Shown: positions 1-12,266, counted from the stretch's first letter. The stretch is 64,000 bases of DNA from Eleginops maclovinus (GCF_036324505.1 NC_086351.1:7372001-7436000), one strand, 5' to 3'. The notes: a model not told the origin generated them from the letters alone. Numbers and translations: made by a program.

Positions 1-186
1 AAAAATCAACACATTGAAATAAAGTTATTTTTTACTATGTTCAGACTTACAATGGGATTGGGCTCTCGTTAATTTAATGTAAACTTATTTGCGTAACATC
101 TTAGTTAATTAAAAGGTGAAAGACTTGGAGCGTTAGACAGGTTGCATTATGGCTTTTTTCAAATGGTGCAAGTAAGGCTCACTGAC

Positions 187-3100
187 CTTTACGAATTTCA
201 CAGGTCCATACTGGTTCACATCGTGGTTTGCATTTCCCTTTGTTAAGTTGTGAGAGTGTAAGGTGGAAATTACTGTCTGGATTCTCAATGTACACTTCAT
301 AGAAGTTTGGGTCTTGGCTATCATATCTGAGGGTTATTTCCTTTGTGAAGAGAAAAATAAATAAAAGATAGAGGAGATGATAAAACCAGATGAGAGGGTC
401 AATATTGAAATAAACTAAGGATTTCAGTCATTAAAAAAAAAGGAATTAGTCACATGGCAAACAGAAGAAATGATACTGGTTATTTCAAATGGAGAAGTCC
501 TTATTGTTAAACTGTTGATGGTATATGCATGCCAGTTTTTGAATAAGTCCACAATTTGATATGCCGCTGTTAAATTACAAGCACACATTTTCTCACATTT
601 GCTCCCCCAGATTAACACATTTTGGCTACTGAACCATGGCAAATTGTCTGTATGGCATATCTTGTTATAATGTCTTTATTAAAGAAGGACCATGCATATG
701 CATAACAATACATTAATTACAAAAAGAGAAGAGATGATGTAGATTTAGCTTTATTTATTACCAGAATAAAACATAATTCACTATGAACGGATCAAATTGC
801 TGACTGACAATGCAAACTGTACCTCTGGGCAAATCTTGGCCGTTGTTATGTCTGCTGTGAGGTTGAAACCTTGTTGCATTTTCAGGTACTTGTCTGGGCG
901 TGGCTTTTGGATCAATTTGAAGTTTTTTTTCTTCTTGTCCATGGTCTGGAAAAGACAATGTAAGCACAACCCTGATTGAATTTTACAGTAAGAAACATCT
1001 TTGGTTTAAAATAAATTCATGAAACAATAAGGTTTTAAAAACAGAGCGTTAGGGTCAGTATCTAGAAAACTAAAATGTTTTGTATGTTATTTTGTCATTT
1101 CAAAATAGAAATTGAGGAAAAGGTTACAAAGTTATACTTCGGGAAAAAAGTTCTTTAACGTTTTGAGAGTCAATAAAGGCAAGTCTGTTATTGACTTGAC
1201 TATTTATGGCAGCGTATGAAACAGTTCAATTCTCCTTAGAGAGATCATCTAAATCTTGCTTGATAAGTATTACCAGGAAGCAGATTATAACACAATGATG
1301 AGGTTATATGTCAACGATGTATGCATCATTGAGAGTCATATTGCAAACAGCTGATGCCATCAGACAATACAAGCCTTACAGAAAACAGATGCCAAAATAT
1401 TTCTAGTCATAGCTTATAGTTTTGGATGGAGATAGCTTGATAGGTAAGGACTTGGCTTGGCAACCAGAGGTATGACTTTACCCTCATAACAGGACTACTT
1501 TTTTCAAAATTTGGCCCACATACTCCATTGTAGGTTTTGAATTGATTTTAAGTGTTGTGCTGTTAATCATCGGTGACAGTAAGATATTCAGTAACCTCTT
1601 TAAGAGCAGGATCGAGCGGGATCAGGTAAACATGAAGAAGGATGCAGGTTGTGTCGGGTTTGGAATAGATCAGCATGTAACAGTGTATTTTCACTGGAAA
1701 GCCCATTTTCATCAGGACAGCTCTTGGAGAGAAAACTGGTTCAGACAGCTTGACATGGGAGGATGTGATTACAGACACTTTTTCCACAACATCTCCACAG
1801 TCATCTATGTGCAGGACTGCAAACTTTTGCCGTATTTTAGGGATGTCATCTGCATAGTACAAAGCACAAACAATGAATGTGGATAATACAATTGCATTGA
1901 TTTTTTTTATTAGTTTCCTCCATGATCACTTACCTATGCAGATCCAGTGTGGCAGGTACACTTCAAATAACTTGCCAGCAATCACTGTGATGTCTATAAG
2001 GGGACCTGCAGGCATGTATTTCATCCTTTCCATCCTATCCATGTGTTCCTCCCAAGAGCAAAACTGGTACTTAAAGCTGACCTTTTCCTGACAGACCCAG
2101 CGCAAGCCAGAGACACTGCATTCAAAGGTTCCCGCTTCAGACTTTAGGCTAAATGTGATGAAAAAAGTACTGAGTTTACATTTGGTACAAAATGTAGCAT
2201 TAATACTATTAGGGTAATATTTGCAGCAGATCTTAGGGTTTCTTCTGTGAAGAAATCCCAAGACCCAAGCTTCTAAATTTCAAGATGATAATGTGCAGTA
2301 TTAAGGAAGTTATTTCTACCTGTAAGTTGAAGCTGCATCTTCATCTGTACGTTTCATCTCAGGTTCAAGTTTAGTCCAGCCACTGGAATCCGGCTGAAGA
2401 GGAAAATAAGTGAAGATATGTCTTTTGGAAAAATCACATAAATGATCAACAAATAAGCTGAACACATACAAAAACGTAAGGAATTACCATCATTTTTTCA
2501 CTTCCCTCAAGATCCAAGCTTCTTGAAGGCCCTTTGAAGACACAAGAATTTATTTTAAATGATGTTACTTTGAAAAATTCAATCATATGGTAACTTTCTA
2601 TGTCCATTTCTTCATAGTATAGCGCTAATGTAGCATTAGAGCAATTTGTTATGCAGGACATACTGTTGAGTGATGTATACTCTGTAGTTTAATGTCTTTG
2701 TAGACGCTTTAAATAATACAATAGAAATACACAACTTGTTTCATTACACGTTTAAATTAAACGGTGTGCGTGCAATGCTAAATAGTCTCTATCCTGTCCT
2801 GTGATTTGGTGTTATCTAAATTTGACACTGTAAGAGGATAATGATTACACAGTTTATACAGTATACTTCTATAAACAAAGCATTCAAAACAAACACACAG
2901 ATTCAAATGGCTGCCTGACTTTGCACATGCAATTTGAATTTCGAAAAAGTACAATAACACTAACAACCACACTCGGAGTACTACATTTGTAATAATATAG
3001 GGCTTTTCACACCTTTGGATCCTAAAGTGATGTAGGTCAACCTTTGCTCCAGACCATAATCGTCTTCTTTCATCTTCTTTAAAATATCCGTTGTCAGCTC

Positions 3101-3277
3101 AATACACTGTTGGCCGTAGATCTCCACCATCAGATACGCAATGTTAGCTCTGCCTGCCATCTTTAATCTCTGATATGAGATTCTTTGGAGGCCACGCTTG
3201 AATTTCTCGAGCTCTCCATCACTTAAATCTTCCAGTGTTTCCAAAAGCTTCTCCTCCATTGATGCCCCGCTTACTTC
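187..3277 (-). CDS. PYD-FIIND inflammasome protein (NLRP1/CARD8-like), partial at the left edge
   Basis: Exons read on the minus strand: 3013-3277, 2488-2531, 2320-2393, 1934-2148, 1596-1849, 823-945 and 187-340, all phase-compatible. The first exon encodes a pyrin-type death fold starting at the ATG at 3257-3259 (MEEKLLETLEDLSDGELEKF), the style of fish NLR N-termini. The last five exons form a FIIND (ZU5-UPA) domain: a GTFECSVSGLRWVC-type strand, AGPLIDITV, LPHWICI, then LSEPVFSPRAVL, LIPLDPALKE and PVWTCEIRK, matching NLRP1/CARD8 order. The Phe-Ser dipeptide at which the family self-cleaves is present. No NACHT or LRR lies between PYD and FIIND. The last exon ends on a donor (AAAG|GTCAGT) in phase 1, the phase with which CARD exons in this locus begin, so a C-terminal CARD probably lies beyond base 1. 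An in-frame stop directly after that donor is the alternative end. Likely a cytosolic inflammasome sensor or regulator. The domain call is firm; the gene name is not. Confidence 0.8.
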
Positions 3278-3998
3278 CTATCGGATTCAATATCATCAGA
3301 GGGAATTAATTATAATATCTCCACTAGTTTGAAAACATTTTCTACCTGTAAAGTTAAATGGACATATCTTAAGAGTGTATGCAGGATAGGATGTCGGCCT
3401 TTGTGTGATTCACATACAAGAAACTGGTCTTCTTATTTCTATCACCTTTTAGATTGTATATTCAAAACTAGATTTACTGCATTGTGGTTGTTAGCCTCCA
3501 CAAAAGTAGCAGTTTACATCCATCTGTCCAAAATGTAAAACCTTTATCGTTAATCATTTTTATCCCATGACATTTTTCCACCAAATTCAAATCAGTTTAT
3601 TTTTCGTAGTGGACGTTTGTCCCAAATCAAAATAAATTGATGTTTGGTTAAGGAAAATACATTCTTACACAGGGCTCAATGGGTCAGTGGATGATTTGAA
3701 ATGTTGTCAATCATTTTCAATCATGTTTGCAAACATCAGGTTACAGAATATTGTTTCTCAGTGAGGGATTTCCTCGTCCATTTCAGAAACATTTTCCAAA
3801 TCACGGTGAGTTAAGATAAGTGATGTTCTTTTAAATATTTGGCTGACCGCTCATTCAAAATATTTGATTGATATAACTTTAGAATAGTATTCTCAATTGC
3901 ATACACCGTTTGCATCTTAAAACCAGTGATTATATGAGCGACACAACATACGATATCCAAACTTTCATTAGAACCCTTTTTATAACTAATATACTCAC

Positions 3999-4291
3999 CT
4001 CCATGTCTTTCTCAATCTTCTTATGTTTCTCAGACTCATCAGCAAGGTCATCGATTAGATGGGACTCGTGTTTTCTCAGCAGTTTGTAGAATATCTCTTT
4101 TTCTTCAGGTTCACAGAATCTCAAAGGCCCACTTAGGAGAGCCTTCATCTTCTCCAAAGGGCCATGGAGGGATTTGATTTCCTCATAATTCCCACTATTG
4201 ATAATTTCATAAGAATGCAGTCCATCCAGAATTGGTGCAATGTTTTTTACTCTCCAGACTAGTGCTGTTTGATGTTTATCCACAAATAGCT
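3999..4291 (-). CDS. CARD exon upstream of the PYD-FIIND gene
   Basis: One exon with a good acceptor (TTTTTCAG|AG) and donor (GAG|GTGAGT), encoding about 97 residues. It begins LFVDKHQTALVWRVKNIAPI and continues through GPLEKMKALLSGPLRF and EKEIFYKLLRKHESHLIDDL, closely resembling the C-terminal CARD of ASC/NLRP1. It enters in phase 1 like the pycard CARD exon and leaves in phase 0. The next acceptor downstream (3277) is also phase 0 and open upstream of its ATG, so splicing would give CARD-PYD-FIIND. There is no start codon in this exon, and no convincing upstream first exon between 4.3 and 8.2 kb. It may be the 5' part of the FIIND gene, an alternative exon joined to pycard linker exons, or a relic. 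Confidence 0.6.
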
Positions 4292-5006
4292 CTGAAAAAG
4301 CAAAAGGCAAAGTAGTTATCTTGGAGGAAATCGCTATGTATTTAATAAAAAGGGGTTGAAACTAAAAGTCACCTTATATACCAAAACAGGAAAGTGTTTT
4401 TACTCTGAATTAATTCATTCTTAGCAACTGAGGAGCACATCTCTGGTAAATACAAGTTTAATGTGGTGATTTTGCGTGATTCTTTGTGGGGGAAAATTAA
4501 GTTCTGTGGTCCGGTAAAATCAACCCAATAATCAAACTAACTGATTAGTCAACAACATGCTATTGTGCAAGTCGACTGAATGATTTCCTAAATGATAAAA
4601 ACAGAAGGAATTACGTTTTCCAGTCAGTTTCTGCTTTCACATTCGGCTTGTTGTAGCCAACCTGAACTCAGACTAACAGACTGTGTAGGCCTACATACTG
4701 TAATAGCTGTTCTCCGTTCCTCCCGCCATTGTGTTTGGATCAGTTGCTGCTGAGGATTAGATTAGATTAGATTAGATTCAACTTTATTGTCATTGCACAG
4801 AGTACAAGTACTAGGACAACGAAATGCAGTTTTCAAGGATCAAGGAACTGTTGAAAAATGTATTGTTGTTAGACTTTACACATACCTCTGTTCGTCTCCT
4901 ATACATTTAAGAGTAATGCTGTCTTTCTTTAACGGTCCCCACACTAAGAAATAAACAATTCAAACTTGTTTTGACATCACCACATGTTATAAAGCTCAGT
5001 TAAATG
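4292..5006. other. Non-coding gap with a retrotransposon-like 3' tail
   Basis: No exon is supported here. At about 4755-4778 there are four to five copies of ATTAG, followed by CAACTTTATTGTCATTGCAC and ACAACGAAATGCAG to about 4830. This resembles the conserved 3' tail of teleost non-LTR elements, where a short tandem repeat abuts the tail. The rest looks like ordinary AT-rich spacer. Confidence 0.4.
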
Positions 5007-7486
5007 CATACCTGCAAACTCAGAAGGGCTGAAAAAGGTGACAAACTAAACCGTTGTAGGGGGGTCTGGGGGCATCTCCCCCCCAGCTGAATTTTGCTAT
5101 TTTAACATGTAAATTAAGCATTCTGGTGTACTCCCATTAGAAAATAAAGGGAAAAGACAACCTTTTCTTATGGTAACAATGGCACATTTATTGACCCGTA
5201 AACTGGTCAGTTAAAAACATTTTGAATGGGAAAAGCATTCAGGACAGGTAAACAGTAAATCCCATTGACCAAATTTGGCAACATATCAACATAATATTAT
5301 TTTCATTTTTTCCTCCTTTTGGCCTGGACAAGCCTTTCAAGGGCCCGTTTTCGCTGCTTGGCAATGTGCCTCTTTCGGGCCACACTATCGTTCTCCACCA
5401 CCTCTGCCCTATTACTAGCAGCACTGGTAGATGGCTGGCAGCCAAACTCAACCCTCCTTTCTCTGATTACAAGCTGATTTTCCTGTCGTTGGACTTTGTC
5501 CCTAGTTCCAGCTGCACTAATGTTAGAACACAACCTCCTATCTACCTCCCCAAACTTCAAATCATCCCTTCTGAACATTTCCACCCCAGTCTGGTTCCTG
5601 GTCTGCAAAGTGTATTTAACAGTCTGCACAGCACTGAGGGTGGAGATCTTCATTGACGTTGATCGTTGATCAATGATGGTCCCCATGACACTGAAGGAAG
5701 ACTCAACCAGGGCACCATGGAACATTGAGAGGGCAGCCTTGACTGCCTGACACAGTGCAGGGTACTTCCCTGTATTGAAGACGACGGCCCACCACTTGAC
5801 AACATCCTCTCCATGCTGAAAACTGGGAAGCGCCTGGTCAACATTGAAACGCAGAATTTCTTGGTCTGTGTCAGCATCTGGTGGCAGCAGGTGACCCATC
5901 ATATGTATGAGCTTCCTCAAATATATTCTCTTCATAGCTCTGACCAAAACGACCTGTACTCTCGCTTTGTACACGTTGCCCAGCAACGCCGCGCATGCGC
6001 ATTATATCCTGCTCCGCTCCGAGTTATAGTAGTAGGCTATTCATGGGAAACGCATGAACAGCACGTTAAGATCTCGGCCAATTCGTAATTAAAAGCAGTT
6101 CTTCATTATTTAAGTTAAGCGGCGGTAACGCCAGTGTTAAACAAGGTGTTAAACACGCAAATGCCGGTTGGTGTGCGTACGATACTGAGTGTTTATCGGT
6201 CCACGGCCGTAATGAACGTGTCGCATTGGTCCATATGTAATGCGCACGTTCTGTTGTTCCCATTGGCATAGAGCTATTGAACATTAATTTTAACAAAGGA
6301 TACGGATAACATATAGCCCACGGCAGTTTTGTCATTGTATGTATAGCCTATATTTTTATTACGCTATCATCATTCAACATGTAGAATGAACGTGTAATCT
6401 ATAGAGTCGATTTACATAGATAATTCACAACCATGAACCTAATCTGGATCTTAAACCTGCCAATTGCCAACAATTGTTACTACATATAAAATATGTTTTC
6501 GTTTTTAGATCGCGTGTTTCAAAGGCATCTGCGTCTTGTGTACATAACACAGCGCAATATGAATCATGTCATTTCCAACAGTGAAGCGTTATATGTGCTT
6601 AAGAGAACTTTAAACAAACTCTACACACGGTCGCCAGCGTTTGTAGATTTTGTTCGTAACTCCAAACTTTTCGTAGCTACTAAAAAGTTGATGAAACCGA
6701 AATAATTGATCCGAACGGATCACGGATCAATGATGATCCGTTGCACCACTACTAGCTACTCACTAAACCACACACGGATGTGTATTTGTTCATTACGTGT
6801 TCGTTTTCATCCCTCTCAGATCTGACCACAATGACATAGCCGCCAGTAATATCAGATAACAGGACGGATGCTGTGGAGATCAGCCTTCACAAACGGATTC
6901 TTTTCGCATTGAACGAGGTGACGTAGAACTGGTCTAGCTAGGCTAACTTTAACACAATTCACTGAGGTTAGCTAGCAACCTAACAAGCTGATAAGCTGAA
7001 GCATGTTAATACACTTTATTTGGCTCAAATAATTTTACTTCAGCAACGTTAAAATGATACAGCATACAATGTTTTTGCCAGATTAGCTGCTACTAGACTT
7101 ACCTCAAAACTTGTATCTGTAACGTATCCCGAAAATTGTCCAGAAGAACCACTCGCTGACGACTGAGCACTCCCCTCCAAGAGGGACCGATGGGTAAAAA
7201 AGCGCGCGCTGTGGTTTATCTTGCTTATGATTGGTCGGTGGTCGTGGAACGCGAGTCATTTGAACAAAGATTTGATTTATTGTGAAGATAGCAAACTTTT
7301 TTCTTGCTCATTATACACTCGGTTATACAGTCTATGGTTGGTTGATTGGTTGGTCGGTCTGTCGTCGGTCAGCCCCCCCCTCCCCCCTAAAAAAAAAACT
7401 CTTCGGATCTACACGATTCACGTCAATGACATATTTTGAGTTGAAAACGGCGAATTTCGCCGAAAGGTGACTAGTTTGCAGGTATG
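5007..7486 (-). mobile_element. hAT-type DNA transposon, truncated or non-autonomous copy
   Basis: The ends are a perfect 14-bp inverted match: CATACCTGCAAACT at 5007-5020 and AGTTTGCAGGTATG at 7473-7486. The G-rich/C-rich subterminal segment at 5056-5092 is typical of fish hAT copies. A minus-strand reading frame (5303-5986) encodes the C-terminal dimerisation part of a hAT-like transposase. I found no clean 8-bp target duplication, so the exact outer ends are uncertain. It sits between the FIIND/CARD exons and pycard. Confidence 0.6.
5303..5986 (-). pseudogene. hAT transposase C-terminal fragment
   Basis: About 227 residues are open. A WW-containing segment (VVKWWAVVF) is followed by YPALCQAVKAALSMFHGALV and ESSFSVMGTIIDQRSTSM, the layout of the hAT C-terminal dimerisation region (W, YP-L, then a VExxFS-type motif). 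A basic tail ends in KRRKK. A full hAT transposase is usually about 600 residues; no N-terminal zinc finger or catalytic core was found, so this is a remnant. Host domestication cannot be excluded but nothing suggests it. Confidence 0.6.
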
Positions 7487-8244
7487 AGCTATACAACGTT
7501 AGTAAAAAACAGTTTATGGATAACGTTAAAAGAGTACTACTTTCTTCTAGTATCCCTCACCAATTGGAGTTAAATAAATGATAAGGATAATATGTATATT
7601 TTTGTTAAAACATAGGAGGAAAGCAACGTGCCTTAATATGTAAACTTGATAACATCATTATGTTTGCTTCAACTTTTAAAACACTCTATTCATTCGATAT
7701 GTTTAATATTTAGAGGAGTTTATTGAAAATGTATTTAAAAATAGAAAACATTGGAATGACCCTCCAAAAGTACACATATTTTTACATGGGAAAACACTTA
7801 AAGAGAATCCTTTAGAACATACTGTAAGACAATAATCAAAGCAAAAATCTGCATGCAAAATTTGAGGATAATCATTCATGATCAAGCAGGTTTCATTTTA
7901 TTTAAAAATAGGTTTAAAGCAGACTAAATCGATTAAAATATTACATGTCAGGTAAGAATGCTAAACAATTCTTTAATGATTACATTTCATGAATGACTTA
8001 AATGGTTTGCTGAATCTGGTTTTACCCTAACAGGAAAACTTATACATTTTACAAAACATGACTGGTCCAAGTGTACGAAAAGGGCCAGAGCTATGATTAA
8101 ACATGAAGCTGCAGAAGATATTTTCTATAGATCCCCCTACAGAGACATTTACTTTAATATTTCACCGTTATAATTGTTTAATAGGTTGTTGTTTTTTTAG
8201 GCACACTGTATGTTTGGTGTAAATAAATGTATTCACTGCAACAT
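7487..8244. other. AT-rich stretch, probable pycard 3' UTR and spacer
   Basis: Non-coding on both strands. It lies directly downstream of the minus-strand pycard stop, and several TTTATT motifs (for example near 7719 and 7896) could serve as AATAAA signals on the minus strand. The true end of the transcript cannot be chosen from sequence alone. Confidence 0.4.
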
Positions 8245-11200
8245 TCACTCCTTTCCCTTTAGGTCTTCAATGAGATATGGCTCCATTTCCTCAATGATTT
8301 TATAGAAGACTTCTTTGCCGCGAAGCCCTGCTGCTTTCAGGGGACCAGTGAAGATTTTCCTCATCTGTTTCTGAGTGGGTTTAATTTCCAAGATTTCATC
8401 ATAAATCGCTTGATTGATGAGGTTTTCATCGAGGAGCTTATCCAAAATGTCATCAACGCAGCACACTCTATTGATCAGCTCGATTCTATGTTTATCCACA
8501 AAGTGCACACCTGAGGAAAGAGGGAATAATGAGTAAAGCTTTGACAATACCATGAAGCCAACTTGATACATTTCTAAGAAAATTATTTAATATTCTGTAA
8601 CAGGGATTTCTATGTTTCCAATGTATGTGTATTGTATTAGTGTGACCATTTTTAACTGCATTTAGGTCCCTGATAAGTCTGTATAGTAACTTGGGATAAA
8701 GCACTACACAAACATGACGCATACTCCTGGGTTTTAGAGGAAATGTTAATTATTTTTTGTAAAAAAGTAGATTGACCCTTTTAGCATCACAGAACTTCTG
8801 AAAGAACAATGTCTCCATCTATCAATTGCAAACTTGTTTTCTCAAAACGCAATTAAATACAATTCTTACATCTTCTGCTTTTATGATGAAACTTTGGGAC
8901 ATGCAAATATTGACTTTCTTGCCAAGAATTACAAAAAAAGGTTGATATATCTCAACCTCAGAGTGTTACCTTTCCTTTCATATAAGTAAAAGAAAGAACC
9001 AAAAAAGAATATTTCCCCAAAGTGTCAAAACTATTCGTTTAAAACCAGGCTTCACTTATCAGTTTCTTACATTGGTCTTTAGCCTTGACTTTATTTTGAG
9101 TAAGTAAGTAAGTAAGGCCTTTTCTAAATATTCGTCATGAAGTAACCTAGGATGTATGTTTTATAGTCAAGAGTCTGGGTTCCAAAGATAATATCTCAAG
9201 GGAATGAATTGGGGCTGGGCAATTTATGGATAGATCATATTGACATCATGATGTCAGACTACACTTTTTTCTTGCATTTTGGATGAAGTAAAAAGTGTAA
9301 TTTCCTGGTTTTAGCAGCTGCATTACATATTTTGTGAAAGCACCAATAATCAACCCTACAATTTTGGTGCAATATTGAGGTATTTGACCAGAAACATTGG
9401 GAAACGGTATTATGTCCATATCGCAAAGTCTCAAAAGACGGGTTGCAAAAGAACATGCACCATTAATAACACTTGTGTTTTTGTAACTGTACAAAAGTCA
9501 ACTCACTGTTGTTGTCAATATCAAGGGTGCAGTTTGAGATCAAATGTTATCCTGGTATTCATTTTGAAGAAAATATTTCCGTTTGCTGGTCTATTATTTA
9601 TTTTTCCTCCCATAACCAAGCTGCAAACCCTGCTATATCTCTCCAATGTCTTTGTGTAGGGCTTTTAAGTTAATGTGAACTAGAGACTTTTCGTTCTGGT
9701 GGAAAATAAATGTTATCCTTTTCTCTAGTTTTCTATTTTATAATAGCAGGAAAACCTAATGTAGATAAACAACTCACTGTCCCTTGATCCATTATCTGAG
9801 GATGGTCCACCAGTAGCTTCCACTGCTAAAATAGGGAGACGTTGTTAGCAACAAATATGGTGGAATTAAAATTTGACATACACGTATAATATAGGACACA
9901 TTATCACTGCATGCTGTGATAGGCTTTTTGAACTGAGAGCTTGGGTTTAAGCATGAGATTACTCATGCTTTATGGGTAATGTATGATGTGTTTTCTAAGA
10001 GTATCTTAAAACAATAGTATCATGCTTCTGTGGACTTTTGTTTTTGTTTATGATGAACAAACGGAACTAACTTAAATTGCACGCTAATTAAAATATTATG
10101 TAAAAGCAATGTAGGACTCATTTGTTGGGTTTTGTCATTCCTCTCTTGTGCATGTATTTACTTTATTTAATTGTATAGTCTGGTGTTTTCATGATGAAAT
10201 GTTTCTCAGGCAATTTATGTGTGTTAGGTAAAGTACTATATACGTAAAGATGTATATTATGTTTGCTCAGCATTATCAAAAGGTTTAAAATGGATATGCA
10301 GCATCTATTAAGTTATGGCAAATTGAAGAAAAATGATCTACTCGCATGCTCTGCAGAAAGGCAGACAGGACTGTCATTTACTGTAATATACGGTATTTCA
10401 CTTGATGGATTCAGTACTTGTACGTTTTGTACTTTTATAACTTCAAGATATGTGTGTGTTTATGTGTTCCTGTGTTTATAGTACAACATTAAAGCACATT
10501 GGGTTCTGCAACTGCAAGCCTTGGATCCATGATGCAATAGATTTGGAATCCTGTTCAGCCAGTTATTCAACAACACTATAACCTGTATCTGTTTGATACG
10601 CCTTTCACCATTGAGACTCCGATGAAAAAGGAGTAGTGACGAATCTAAACTGAAACAGTTTGTTTGGAGTCATTACTCCATACTGGCTTTTTTTTGTTTG
10701 TTTTTAATCCACGTTTAAATATCAAGTCATTATGCTTTTGTTGGATGTTTTCACTGCAGAAATGTTGACATGCTGCCACAGTAGGGAAAACACAGTGCAC
10801 ATGCCTACTTCATTTAACCCAAGGACATTTTGAATACATGAAAAGATGTTTGTTTGTCTTTTTAAAACAGGAAAACAACTCACTGTTACTGGATCCAGGT
10901 TCTGAGAACTTCTCTACACCTGTATCTGCCACTAAAAAAAAAGGAAAACGTTTGAAAGCAATGTAATGTAATAACCGTTCGACATAAAGGTTTAATGACA
11001 CATTAACAAAGATAATGTGATTGTTTTTTCTAATTTCAGAGCTTGGGTTTTGGCATGAGAGTACCAATGATTTAATGCATGTTTAATGTTAATCATGGCA
11101 GACAAAGTCCACAGTTCTCGTTTGGTTTAATAATGTTCACTTAATGCACATGTGTTTAAGTTGTCTATTGTATGTATAAGAAAAGCACAATGGAGGGTTC

Positions 11201-11829
11201 AAAGGTCTGCATGCAAAAGCCTACTTTTTTAACCACGGAGATTTTGATTACATAAAAGGATGTTATTTGTGTCTTCTCTTTAAAGGAATAATTTATCATT
11301 GGGTTATACAGTATAACTAAATAAAGATATAAACTGAAATGACTCTATACTAAAGGAAGCAAGTTGGGCGGATCCTGCCCTGAAGTGAAAGTAAAGAAAG
11401 GGGAGTTAAATTTGCTCAACTGTGTAGAAGTATAAGATTTAAGGCTACTTCAAATACACCTTATCGATTAAACTTTGTTAATTTTCGATCATTTATCTGC
11501 AAGCAGACATTTAGGGCTCAATGTTCTGCAGTCGAACAGTTCTGTTCTCATTCTGCATCAAACCTATGATACTCACGCAGTTGTGTTGCTTCTTTTTTGC
11601 ATTCAATCTCGTTCAATAACTCCGCAGCGACTTTCACAGCTCCAGTCTCATCAAAAGTGGAAATCAGGACATCTGTGATCTCTAAGTGATCTTTTCCCTC
11701 CACCCTATTGCGTGCAACTCGCGGCTCCGCTTTCCTGTGCACAAGCTCGTCCAAAAAACTGTCGAAGTTTTTCTTTGACAAGTTAGCCAACATGCGTTTT
11801 ACAGCCCTTCGTTTGTCCATTTGTGCCAT
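8245..11829 (-). CDS. pycard: ASC-like inflammasome adaptor (PYD-CARD)
   Basis: Four coding exons: 11577-11829, 10884-10931, 9778-9822 and 8245-8510, joined in phase 1 at every intron and giving 203 residues with a TGA stop (human ASC is 195). Residues 1-85 are a pyrin domain (MAQMDKRRAVKRMLANLSKK, then RKAEPRVARNRVEG and LEITDVLISTF). Residues about 86-116 are a Gly/Ser-rich linker from two mini-exons. Residues about 117-203 are a CARD (VHFVDKHRIELINRV, MRKIFTGPLKAAG, PYLIEDLKGKE). ASC bridges PYD sensors to caspase-1-type proteases by forming filaments and specks in the cytosol. The Glu-Pro-Arg-Val and Phe-Val-Asp-Lys-His motifs are hallmarks of fish ASC. The FIIND gene lies downstream on the same strand and two pyrin-only paralogues lie upstream. 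Confidence 0.88.
9208..9440. repeat. Degenerate dispersed repeat (GGGGCTGGGCAAT type)
   Basis: Starts with TTGGGGCTGGGCAATTTATG and contains TATGTCCATATCGCA further on, both characteristic of a very common fish DNA-transposon relic. It lies in pycard intron 3. No coding potential or clear ends were found. Confidence 0.4.
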
Positions 11830-12053
11830 CTCTCACCAACAAATGTCGGACTGCCGTGACTTTTCCTCTCAGACTAACCGCAAAGGCTTTTCTCGTGAGC
11901 TGACTCCTACGATGGAGGGTTTGTAACTGTCTGTAGTATGGGTTTTAAGGAACACTCATGGTGCATTCAAATGGAGTCGGGAAATTACAATGATCATTAT
12001 GGATGTATCAATCAAGTTATATACATTCAATATTATTTACGCTGCCATAGCAC

Positions 12054-12266
12054 ATACAGCTCTGGAAACCACTCCAATTGTTCTTAAATCTCAATCTCTA
12101 AACGTATGGAAGCCATTGCTTCCATTCCGGTGTCAGTTGAATTCCAACACAGATAAATGTTGTCGTAGAATATATTTAAAAAATGTTAATTTTACTCAAA
12201 CCCATACCTATAAATAGAGAAACCGATAATACTGCAGTGGTCTCTTATTTTTTTTCAGAGCTGTAT
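12054..12266. mobile_element. Tc1/mariner-like MITE
   Basis: Bounded by inverted ATACAGCTCTG (12054-12064) and CAGAGCTGTAT (12256-12266), with TA at both edges as expected for a Tc1/mariner target duplication. The termini match the widespread fish CAGCTCTGGAAA-type element. It is 213 bp with no open frame, so non-autonomous. Confidence 0.65.

Noticed and set aside
1542..1886. 114-codon plus-strand frame
   Set aside because: Complement of a FIIND exon.
6493..6705. 70-codon plus-strand frame inside the hAT element
   Set aside because: No transposase motif and no support beyond an open frame.
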